A stretch of DNA of 8,716 nucleotides from Planctomycetaceae bacterium (GTDB lineage: Bacteria > Planctomycetota > Planctomycetia > Pirellulales > Thermoguttaceae), in assembly GCA_031283515.1 (NCBI GenBank), contig JAITBS010000079.1, positions 1 through 8,716 on the forward strand, read 5' to 3'. How positions within the stretch are numbered: position 1 is the first letter of the stretch; every line of letters begins with the position of its first letter. The notes below the pieces were generated by a model that did no database searches, was not told the DNA's origin, and saw nothing but the letters and a program-made list of their open reading frames with translations. The translations under genes and the position numbers were made by a program. Of this stretch, positions 1-6,290 are shown one piece after another.

Positions 1-416
1 TGCCAAAAATTGCCTTTTTCGTCTTTTGTTCCTTGTGTTATTCTTCGATCCAATACGACTTGACGAATCGTTTGTTCCGCAAGATTGTTGGTCGGAAATA
101 AACCAGAACGAATAAACAAAAAATACTCCTCGTTCCAATCTCTCAATCGTTGGGCAAGATTTATGGCGTCTTTGTTGTCGGGTATTTTTCGTTGCGATGT
201 TCCAAGAATTGCACGTTTGTGTTTATTCATTCGACGAATCCAAGAACGATATGAAAGCTCGTCTCGTTGATGAATCGTTGAAAACATCAACCGAATCTGT
301 TTCAACAAACGCTTGCCATAGTTCGACGTAGTTTTATTGCCTTTGTACTCAGCAAGAAATTTCACCTCGCGTATTAATCGACTTGCTCTGGGGCGAATGG
401 TTGACGAAGATGTCAT
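1..416 (-). pseudogene. tnpC: IS66-family transposase, C-terminal catalytic fragment (runs off the window)
   Basis: Reading the minus strand from an ATG at 416-414 gives an open frame that leaves the window at base 1. It matches the last part of the IS66 DDE transposase domain: RLIREVKFLAEYKGN near the start, then the highly characteristic NNLAEQTIRQVVLDRRITQG. The Glu codon at 77-75, in NNLAEQ, is the third residue of the DDE triad in this family. The two catalytic Asp residues lie upstream in a complete IS66 transposase and are absent here, so the product cannot be active. The upstream neighbour (413-712) is the family N-terminus in a different frame; its TGA overlaps this ATG as ATGA. By family knowledge about 200 residues are missing between the two fragments, so an internal deletion is the best explanation. 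The C-terminus and the other IS end lie outside the window. Confidence 0.88.
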
Positions 417-712
417 TTATGACCTTCCTGTGCGCCGCATTTACGTTTACGACGACGACTCGAATGAGACGAAGTAGATGCCAGTTTAACAATATCAGAG
501 GATGCAGGTTTTGAGGAGTTGCTAGAATTTTTTTCAAGCTTGCCGATTTTAGATTTCAACAACTCATTTTCTGATTTCAGAGACGTATTTTCAGCCGCGA
601 GCTTTTCTATTTTGGCTTTGTATTTCTCAATATCTGAATTGAGTTGTTCGACCAAATAAAAAAGTTCGCAAATAATTTCCAATAATTGTTTGTTTTCAAT
701 TTTCAGGTCCAT
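413..712 (-). pseudogene. tnpC: IS66-family transposase, N-terminal fragment (leucine zipper and basic region)
   Basis: From the ATG at 712 this frame encodes 99 residues. Residues 20-62 form a heptad-rich coiled coil (the IS66 leucine zipper). The family signature KNSSNSSKPASSD follows at 61-73, then a basic stretch (RRRKRK) and GAQEGHK, the counterpart of the usual GGQPGHK. The frame then stops at TGA (415-413), where a normal IS66 protein continues into a zinc-binding region and the DDE domain. A start further upstream is possible, since the frame stays open to 847, but the added 45 residues are hydrophobic, poorly matched to IS66 proteins and lie in AT-rich IS end sequence. No clear Shine-Dalgarno site precedes either start. 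No tnpA or tnpB gene is seen on this side, as in the ISBst12-like IS66 subgroup that carries only the transposase. Confidence 0.85.
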
Positions 713-770
713 ATGCGAATTGTAACTATAAAAAAGAAAACAAACAAAACCAATATAAAAATTAAAATAC

Positions 771-974
771 GAACTGTTACGCCAAAAATACATTCCGAAT
801 TTAAAAAACCATGAACGGTTACAAAAAATGCCATGACCTTCTTGCAAAGTTGTGTTGCCTCATTCCTCAAGGGACTACCTCCGCCCAATATCTTACAAAA
901 GTAAAAAAATATCAAAACATAAAATGACCACGATAAAGGTACGTAAAAAAATAAAAATTACCGCGAACGGTTAC
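771..974 (-). repeat. GTAACNGTTC repeats at the IS66 end (771-780, 813-822, 965-974)
   Basis: Read on the minus strand, three copies begin GTAACCGTTC (974), GTAACCGTTC (822) and GTAACAGTTC (780), each followed by a T-rich run. A fourth, related copy, GTAACAGTTT, starts at 1740, outside the proposed element. Multiple short copies in one orientation at an IS end suggest transposase-binding or subterminal repeats. This is a sequence observation; the binding role is inferred. Confidence 0.5.
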
Positions 975-1033
975 GAAATATCAATGGAATGACCGCAAGA
1001 AATATACAGTGCAAACCTATAGAAAAGAAATCA

Positions 1034-1435
1034 TTACTTTGGAGGACGATTGACTTGGATGTTATATGTCCGTGTTGAACCATCAATTTTCAATGTCCAT
1101 CCAGAAGTATCACTACGACATTGTTTCGGATCAACCAACATAATTGTCTGATTCCGATTTGATGGGTTTTCAATAACTGCTGCGGAAATATAAATATTGT
1201 AAATTCCAGGCGGTAGCCCATCTGCAACATCAACATAACCGACATTGTAATATCCGCCTTTTTTGATTTCGCCCCGAGCAAATCCTTTTTCATTCTCAAA
1301 ATTAACGAATCCAACTTCAAGCGGCGAACCATCATCAGAAAAAGTTACACGTCCTTGTAAAGGATAGTTTTTAGTACAACCTGAAAAAATACAAGCCACT
1401 AGAAAAAACAAAACAATAAGTCTATATTTGTTCAT
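1034..1435 (-). CDS. Small exported lipoprotein, transthyretin-like / carboxypeptidase-regulatory-like fold
   Basis: This 133-residue protein starts MNKYRLIVLFFLVACIFSGC, a lipoprotein signal peptide with a lipobox-like FSGC and the lipidated Cys at 20; Phe at -3 is slightly unusual. The rest resembles the small planctomycete lipoproteins annotated as carboxypeptidase-regulatory-like or transthyretin-like: LQGRVTFSDDGSPLEVGFVNFE (27-47, written in two halves: LQGRVTFSDDG, SPLEVGFVNFE), then GEIKKGGYYNVG and DGLPPGIYNIYI (72-83), a PPGxYxVxI strand typical of the fold. Such proteins are probably envelope-anchored; no enzymatic residues are visible and the function is unknown. No Shine-Dalgarno site precedes the ATG at 1435, but a TATAAT lies about 30 bp upstream. 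In planctomycetes these genes often follow DUF1559 genes, as here, although the gap is 391 bp. Downstream lies the IS66 end. Confidence 0.82.
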   Translation of the reverse strand: MNKYRLIVLFFLVACIFSGCTKNYPLQGRVTFSDDGSPLEVGFVNFENEKGFARGEIKKGGYYNVGYVDVADGLPPGIYNIYISAAVIENPSNRNQTIMLVDPKQCRSDTSGWTLKIDGSTRTYNIQVNRPPK

Positions 1436-1466
1436 AAATATAAATTGGATTAAGATACATACGAAA

Positions 1467-1472
1467 ATTATA
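1467..1472 (-). promoter_or_regulatory. Candidate -10 box (TATAAT) for the lipoprotein gene
   Basis: The minus strand reads TATAAT exactly at 1472-1467, which would place the transcript start about 25 nt before the ATG at 1435. No good -35 match lies 16-18 bp upstream (the region is CCGGAA-like), so in this AT-rich DNA it could be a chance match. It would explain expression of the lipoprotein gene separately from the DUF1559 operon. Confidence 0.35.
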
Positions 1473-1619
1473 CATAAATCACAATTGATTCCGGCTGCGA
1501 TTTATCCTGTTAAACCTAATGCGGTAACGCCTCCATTAAAAAACGAAGGTAAGTAATTTTTCGCTACAAAAGTTACGTCGGCAATAACCGATTTGTAGCT
1601 TGTTTACGAATTGTAATCA

Positions 1620-1655
1620 AACACCAAAATATAACGCAACAAAATTTTTGGTGTT
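1620..1655. repeat. 10-bp perfect inverted repeat, possible weak terminator
   Basis: AACACCAAAA (1620-1629) and TTTTGGTGTT (1646-1655) are exact reverse complements separated by 16 nt. The stem is AT-rich and the minus-strand flank is TGATTACAAT rather than a U-tract, so termination would be weak. It lies between the DUF1559 gene and the lipoprotein gene. Confidence 0.35.
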
Positions 1656-1826
1656 AATCTAATTTATTACCAGCAAGTATGTCGACGTGATGTTTTGGCG
1701 AAACATCGCTTACTTTTTAATTATTACAGTAAACTGTTACAAAAAAACTTGTATCACTTTGATGTTCATTCACCATGAATTTTTTCACGATTTTAGAAAT
1801 TAGTAGTACAATGATTACCATGAAAA

Positions 1827-2981
1827 TTAAGGTAATGTAATTGTGCTTCCATCACAGACATGAGCGAATTTGGCTAACATTTTTTTAGGAGTTGTAACAT
1901 TCAGTCCATGTACAGAACCATCACCAAGCACGAAATTACAAATTCCCAGATGCCAACTTCCAAAACCATAAATTTGGGTAATACGTCCTGCTGTTGGATC
2001 GTAAGCAGCTTGAGATAATCCAAACGCTTCACCTCCTCCGCTTTCCCAATACATGGCACAACGGAATGCAGCAGCAGTTGCTTGCCGCCCACCACCAGCA
2101 AAGAAAATACCACAATCAGCATGTCTTCCGATATCAGTATCATCGCATGACAGTAATCTGCCAAGAGGAATATGTTTTTCACCAATAAGTAATTGGTTAC
2201 TTGATCCATCTTGCCATCTTGCCATCGTTGTTACTGGAGTATAATTTTTCAAGTTCATACGCCAAGGAGATAAAGTCCCACTGTAAGGTGCCATCGTAAA
2301 TGGTCCAAGAATTTTATCTTGATTAGTCGAATCAGTATATAACCCATTCGACCAATCACTACCCCCAAAACCTGTTGTAGGTGGATTATCAATATCAGCC
2401 GGCGGATCATAAAGCATCACAACAGCGTAATCGCTTAATGGACCGGATGAGAGATATTGGGAATTTGATGTTGGGTCTCCATTGGTAAAAATACTAATAT
2501 AATGCTGACCTGCCCCACGTCGGGAAGGACAAACGTAAATGGACACAGACCCGAACCCATTTCGATCTGCATCTTGAAACGTTGTTGCCGCATTGAGATA
2601 AGTTGTTTTTCCCTCCCACCATCCACGTGCATCTTTGGTCACACACGCGCCATAACCAATGACATTTCCATCGGTTAAGGTCAAACTTTCAAGTCGTGAC
2701 TGTAACGCAGAATGTTCGATGTAGGGATAAATGAAGGTCCAAAAAGAAAATGTCCCTTCTCCATTGGGTGTCAAGTTAATGTTGGTAGGCGGAAGAGCCT
2801 GCCGTGTGTCATGGAAATTGTGTATCGCAATTCCAAGTTGTTTTAAGTGATCGGTACATTGCATCCGTCTTGCGGCTTCTCGTGCCGCCTGAATTGCCGG
2901 CAACAGAAGAGCAATAAGAACACCAATAATCGCAATCACAACTAAAAGTTCAACTAATGTAAATCCAATTTTACATTTCAT
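1827..2981 (-). CDS. DUF1559 family protein (PF07596) with prepilin-type N-terminus and H-X9-DG C-terminus
   Basis: A 384-residue protein characteristic of Planctomycetota. The N-terminus MKCKIG is followed by FTLVELLVVIAIIGVLIALL: a type IV prepilin/pseudopilin methylation motif, with predicted cleavage after Gly6 and the conserved Glu at 11 (position 5 of the mature form). Next come PAIQAAREAARRMQC (28-42) and LKQLGIAIHNFHD (46-58), the family hallmark. Later family motifs are YVCPSRR (149-155), NQLLIGEKHI (262-271) and SWHLGICNFVLGDGS (342-356), in which His344 and Asp354-Gly355 form the H-X9-DG motif. The protein is probably processed by a prepilin peptidase and displayed at the envelope; its role is unknown. 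The start at 2981 is chosen because AAAGGAAC lies 5 nt upstream and it begins the prepilin leader; longer starts would overlap the hydrolase gene. It is 31 bp downstream of the hydrolase stop, so the two are probably cotranscribed. Confidence 0.93.
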   Translation of the reverse strand: MKCKIGFTLVELLVVIAIIGVLIALLLPAIQAAREAARRMQCTDHLKQLGIAIHNFHDTRQALPPTNINLTPNGEGTFSFWTFIYPYIEHSALQSRLESLTLTDGNVIGYGACVTKDARGWWEGKTTYLNAATTFQDADRNGFGSVSIYVCPSRRGAGQHYISIFTNGDPTSNSQYLSSGPLSDYAVVMLYDPPADIDNPPTTGFGGSDWSNGLYTDSTNQDKILGPFTMAPYSGTLSPWRMNLKNYTPVTTMARWQDGSSNQLLIGEKHIPLGRLLSCDDTDIGRHADCGIFFAGGGRQATAAAFRCAMYWESGGGEAFGLSQAAYDPTAGRITQIYGFGSWHLGICNFVLGDGSVHGLNVTTPKKMLAKFAHVCDGSTITLP

Positions 2982-2986
2982 ACTAA

Positions 2987-2994
2987 GTTCCTTT
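2987..2994 (-). promoter_or_regulatory. Ribosome binding site of the DUF1559 gene
   Basis: The minus strand reads AAAGGAAC with 5 nt before the ATG at 2981. It decides the start against in-frame upstream ATGs that would reach into the hydrolase gene. The same AAGGAAC core precedes the hydrolase. Confidence 0.7.
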
Positions 2995-3012
2995 CGTGTT
3001 AAAGTGAAATAC

Positions 3013-5742
3013 TTATCGTACAATTTCATAATAAAGAGTTTGATATTCAGGCAGAATGAAAAAAGAAAGAATGCCCTCTTTCCATTCTGAAACAATATTG
3101 TGTTTTCGGGTTCCCGTAGCATCCAGTGCATAAACTTTTCTTGTTCCCGATGTTTTGATTTCTATTCGTCCATGAAGACTTGTACCAATAACAGGCGGTT
3201 CACCAGGATTGATACCAGTACAATTTCGTTCTACATTCCAAACCATCTTACTGTTTTCGAAACGCCCACCGATTGTCAACAGTATTCGTTCTGAATTTTC
3301 AATCTCAATTCCGTCAAGGCTATTTAACATAACCGCACCAAAATTACCTTCAAATTCGTCAAAATTAAGATTAAGTGGTCCAACACCAATAGAACCGCCT
3401 CCAAAAGGACCTGATAAAACAACACATGTCGGAGAGTTTCCCAATAAGAAACTAAGTCCAAAAATATTACGAACAGTTACACTTGGTTGTGTCTTCTTTG
3501 AATCTGTTGTCAATTGGATTTGAGGTGATGTTGTTTCGTCAAGATAAATTGGTGAAACTGTTGAACGTTCATTAAGAATATCTGGATAACGACCAAGAGT
3601 TTGTTCCCATACAGGTTGAATACGAAAGAAAGAATTCCAAGGTTTTTGAGGAAGCTTTAGCGTTATAATATTAGGAAGTGGTGAAAACGCTCCGGTACGA
3701 TAAGCAAGAGCCGCTGCAGGAAAAAAACCAAATTTGCCAGGGTGATTTGTATTATCGAAAGAACCGGAAATTACATCCGAAGAACCGTAACTTCCATAAG
3801 GACCAGCGCAGAAAGTATATAAAGCATCCCAGTCCTGCAAACTTGCAATAACCGTTAAAAACGGCATCATTTCCGTTGCAAAATCACTTGGGAAAGGACA
3901 ATCATATTCCGAAACGGAAAACGGTTTTCCGTCAATACGGCGTTCTCCTAAAAGTTGGAGGCAGGTATGTTTTGTTCTTGCCATTGCGCGAAGTTGCGAG
4001 GAATTACCGATACGCCAATTCCCCATACTAAAATCCCAAGGAACACCAATAAAATCAGGATGCTCCCAATAGGCGTGTGCATCGACAAAATCCATATCAG
4101 ATTCGCGATTCATGCCGCTAACACCGCCATAATCAATTTGACTATCAATAATTAAACTTTGTACTTTTATCTCATTTTTAAGATAATCCCGCATTGTTTG
4201 GGCAAAAGCCTTGTCAAGATCAACCATAAATTGTAATAAGTCATGTAGCCGTAATTTACCACCACTTTGGGGTAACGGGATATTTTGGGTTTCCAGACTT
4301 TCTTCCGGTTGAAGACCGGCATTGGGATTGCCTTTGACCATTTTGACATCAGCAATTTCAATTTTATTATTTGACTTACCACCGACAAAGAAGGCAATTC
4401 GCGTTTTGTCTTTGATCGTATCTCTGGCAATAAATGAAAAAGTGTAATTATGCCACTGATTATCTGTCTTGTAATAAGCAGTTAGACCGTTTGAACGCCA
4501 ATTATCGATTTGCCACTGAACGCCAAGCCTTGAATTGTTTGGTACAGACGAGCGAATCTTAAAACTGAGTGTATAATCTTCACCATTCTCCAATGTAAGA
4601 CCGAGTAATTGAACTTGTACATGCCAATCTTGACTGCCGCCCTTACCAACTTCAACTTCAATATCCGGCATCACTCCGCTAATATTAGATCGAATCAATT
4701 TAATTTCCGTACCATGCCGTTCAAGATTCCATTCAGAATTTTTGTTCAATAGTGTTTCCATGCTAAGACTTGCAGGTTTCCACGCAGCAGCTAACATATC
4801 ATCCGTTTTGTAACGGTTTTTTAACCACTGGTTCCATAAAACACGTAATTCTTCTTGATAAAATTCCGGTATCTGCGTATAAAATTCTGTACCGTTTTCT
4901 AAAATCGAATTTTCGTTATCCAGCTCAACGACCAATACAGCCGGGTCTTCAGCTAAGGTCATACCAGTATAAGGATTTTTGCGAGTTAGCAGGTCTTTCG
5001 CCCACTTTTTTTGTAACTCAATCCATCGCGGACTGAACCGATTAATTTTCTTGAGCGGATACGGTTGATTTTTCCATTCAGGAACACCATCACCGGGAAC
5101 AAGACTACGCATAACACGCAAATTAATATTCGAATAGATGCCGTTTTTTTTGCATTCAGAGATGAAATAGAAAAAACGGTCAAGATGTTCTTCGTTGAAG
5201 TGTTGTGTATCAGGCTGTTTGGTATCAATTAGTGTTTTGACCGGATTTTCACCATCAAGATTATGAAATCGGATTACGTTGACCCCCGCTTTGGCTAGAT
5301 GAGCTGCAAATTTTTCACCGTCTTCTTTTTTCGGAAACGCAACATCGCCGCCCATATTGATTCCGATAAAACGGATAGTTTTGCCAGTTTCCGATTCAAT
5401 AAACTTATCTCTTTTAACAATGATACGTCCATTTTTACCGGCTGGTTTTTCATTCAAAAAGGAAATATCAGTCGCAGTACCAGATGTTGTATCATTCCAG
5501 TGTATCGGAAATGAAAACCAACCGAGCGGAGTTTCTGTTGCAAAAGAAACAGATAAGTTAGTTAGAAACAAAGAGAACAAAAGTAAAACCGCTGCATTAA
5601 CAACTTGCCGAAAAGAAAGTAGTTTAGCAGTAATATTGCCCCAATTACCCCATCCCCCCACCTTTTGTTTTTCCCATTTTAACATTTGGCTTTTCACCAA
5701 ATTTTTTACTGAAATCAAGTGATTTACTACAAATTTTTTCAT
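3013..5742 (-). CDS. Large secreted glycoside hydrolase, clan GH-A-type TIM barrel with inserted carbohydrate-binding module
   Basis: A 909-residue exported protein. A long basic N-region precedes a hydrophobic core (about 48-63) and a signal-peptidase-like SFA-TE site near 68. A TIM barrel begins around 100 (IRFIGINMGGDVAF at 123-136, VNVIRFHNLDG at 154-164). VVELDNENS at 271-279 supplies the Asn-Glu pair expected for the clan GH-A acid/base (Glu277). About 345-470 resembles a CBM4/9-like beta-sandwich (DWHVQVQL, YTLSFKIRS, WHNYTFSFIA, ADVKMVKG). The barrel resumes with HAYWEHPDF (556-564), and SEYDCPFP (611-618) gives the likely nucleophile Glu612. FGFFPAAALAYRTGAFSP (671-688) ends the barrel, and about 700-909 is beta-rich. 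Retaining hydrolysis of a beta-linked glycan is inferred from the clan; substrate and CAZy family cannot be assigned. The start at 5742 has AAGGAAC 6 nt upstream. It leads an operon with the DUF1559 gene. Confidence 0.85.
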   Translation of the reverse strand: MKKFVVNHLISVKNLVKSQMLKWEKQKVGGWGNWGNITAKLLSFRQVVNAAVLLLFSLFLTNLSVSFATETPLGWFSFPIHWNDTTSGTATDISFLNEKPAGKNGRIIVKRDKFIESETGKTIRFIGINMGGDVAFPKKEDGEKFAAHLAKAGVNVIRFHNLDGENPVKTLIDTKQPDTQHFNEEHLDRFFYFISECKKNGIYSNINLRVMRSLVPGDGVPEWKNQPYPLKKINRFSPRWIELQKKWAKDLLTRKNPYTGMTLAEDPAVLVVELDNENSILENGTEFYTQIPEFYQEELRVLWNQWLKNRYKTDDMLAAAWKPASLSMETLLNKNSEWNLERHGTEIKLIRSNISGVMPDIEVEVGKGGSQDWHVQVQLLGLTLENGEDYTLSFKIRSSVPNNSRLGVQWQIDNWRSNGLTAYYKTDNQWHNYTFSFIARDTIKDKTRIAFFVGGKSNNKIEIADVKMVKGNPNAGLQPEESLETQNIPLPQSGGKLRLHDLLQFMVDLDKAFAQTMRDYLKNEIKVQSLIIDSQIDYGGVSGMNRESDMDFVDAHAYWEHPDFIGVPWDFSMGNWRIGNSSQLRAMARTKHTCLQLLGERRIDGKPFSVSEYDCPFPSDFATEMMPFLTVIASLQDWDALYTFCAGPYGSYGSSDVISGSFDNTNHPGKFGFFPAAALAYRTGAFSPLPNIITLKLPQKPWNSFFRIQPVWEQTLGRYPDILNERSTVSPIYLDETTSPQIQLTTDSKKTQPSVTVRNIFGLSFLLGNSPTCVVLSGPFGGGSIGVGPLNLNFDEFEGNFGAVMLNSLDGIEIENSERILLTIGGRFENSKMVWNVERNCTGINPGEPPVIGTSLHGRIEIKTSGTRKVYALDATGTRKHNIVSEWKEGILSFFILPEYQTLYYEIVR

Positions 5743-5748
5743 AGTTGT

Positions 5749-5755
5749 GTTCCTT
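5749..5755 (-). promoter_or_regulatory. Ribosome binding site of the glycoside hydrolase gene
   Basis: The minus strand reads AAGGAAC 6 nt before the ATG at 5742. It favours this start over the in-frame upstream option at 5808, which has no such site and would add 22 residues to an already long signal N-region. Confidence 0.65.
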
Positions 5756-5945
5756 ATTGTGTAAGGTTTCTTTGAAATAACCGCCAATCGTTTGCCGCTG
5801 AACAACATGGCAAAAAAACAAATCGCAGATTGATAAGTAACGGAATAAAGTCGTCTTACAAGGGGGGAAATCTTTAAAAATTAAAGATTTTCCATTTTTT
5901 ATAACGAATGTTACCTATTTTCTTGCCAAAATTTTGCTCTAATAA

Positions 5946-6051
5946 CTTGCGGGAACTTCTAAAAACATTGTTTCTCAAATGTCGCGTCCTTAAAAATAAA
6001 TACTTGAGAATATTTTGGGGTAAAAAATAGGTTTTTAGAAGTTCCCATACG
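5946..6051. mobile_element. MITE-like element, 106 bp, with 16-bp perfect inverted repeats and 7-bp flanking direct repeat
   Basis: GGGAACTTCTAAAAAC at 5951-5966 is the exact reverse complement of GTTTTTAGAAGTTCCC at 6031-6046. Five bases outside each arm there is a 7-bp direct repeat, CTAATAA (5939-5945 and 6052-6058), at exactly symmetric distance. With the target duplication at those repeats, the element spans 5946-6051 with 21-bp imperfect ends (18 of 21 matching). A smaller inner pair, TTCTCAA (5972-5978) and TTGAGAA (6004-6010), adds to a fold-back structure. It is too short to encode a transposase, so it would be non-autonomous and mobilised in trans. I cannot name the parent IS family from memory. 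A structured RNA or bidirectional terminator is the main alternative. Confidence 0.6.
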
Positions 6052-6290
6052 CTAATAAGTGAATTAAATGTCGGCGGAAACAAAAAATTAACACCAACGC
6101 CAAAACGTAAATACCAACGCTCGGAAAAAATAACACACAAGCTACGTTATCCTAACAAAAAAACAAAATTCAACAACCTGTACCAAAAAAATGAATTTTT
6201 AGAGATACCCCACTGATATATTACAAGATATTGGGTTAAGAATGTAAGAGATATTTTAATTGAATTTTTATTTGAAAGATCTAATCAAAC

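Larger units (their letters stand above)
1..974 (-). mobile_element. Partial, decayed IS66-family insertion sequence; proposed end at 974
   Basis: The transposase fragments at 1-712 define the element. Upstream of them lies about 260 bp of AT-rich DNA without a convincing gene. The outermost copy of a repeated GTAACCGTTC motif (minus strand, starting at 974) is the best candidate terminus, because IS66-family ends usually begin with GTAA. Further copies at 822 and 780 look like subterminal repeats. The 8-bp target duplication expected for IS66 cannot be tested because the other end is outside the window. The boundary at 974 is an inference; the IS66 identity is firm. Confidence 0.6.
1436..1826. 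other. 391-bp intergenic region with small hairpins and no convincing gene
   Basis: Several short structures are visible. A perfect 10-bp inverted repeat pairs AACACCAAAA (1620-1629) with TTTTGGTGTT (1646-1655). A second stem pairs GTGATGTTT (1687-1695) with AAACATCGC (1701-1709), one G-T wobble, 5-nt loop, followed on the plus strand by a T-rich tract. A third, ACAGT-AA-ACTGT (1726-1737), overlaps a GTAACAGTTT motif like the IS66-end repeats. None is a textbook minus-strand terminator for the DUF1559 operon, since none has a good U-tract in that direction. On the plus strand 1488-1556 reads IPAAIYPVKPNAVTPPLK... to a TAA, which looks protein-like but has no start or homology I recognise. Confidence 0.5.
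5743..6290. other. 548-bp intergenic region containing a MITE-like insertion
   Basis: There is no convincing gene here; an 88-codon minus-strand frame (5874-6140) is low-complexity, crosses the MITE-like element and has no family features. The region is AT-rich. It holds the element at 5946-6051 and an 8-bp direct repeat, ACCAACGC, at 6093-6100 and 6113-6120 (20-bp period). The hydrolase promoter must lie here, in the insertion or between it and 5742, but no clear -35/-10 pair stands out. No obvious terminator follows the upstream gene ending at 6291. Confidence 0.5.

Noticed and set aside
85..270. 61-codon plus-strand frame
   Set aside because: It is antisense to the conserved IS66 catalytic C-terminus.
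1687..1709. Hairpin as a plus-strand intrinsic terminator
   Set aside because: The stem is short, the T-tract is interrupted and offset, and there is no plus-strand gene upstream to terminate.
2982..3131. Longer N-terminus for the DUF1559 protein
   Set aside because: It would overlap the end of the hydrolase gene and put 50 residues before the prepilin leader. The ribosome binding site and the KIG-FTLVE motif fix the start at 2981.
6093..6120. CRISPR-like or iteron repeat (ACCAACGC twice, 20-bp period)
   Set aside because: There are only two 8-bp copies, and no third unit, spacer pattern or replication gene nearby.
5874..6140. 88-codon minus-strand frame in the gap upstream of the hydrolase
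   Set aside because: It spans the MITE-like inverted repeat, is rich in Phe, Leu, Asn and Lys as expected of AT-rich noise, and has no ribosome binding site or recognisable motif.
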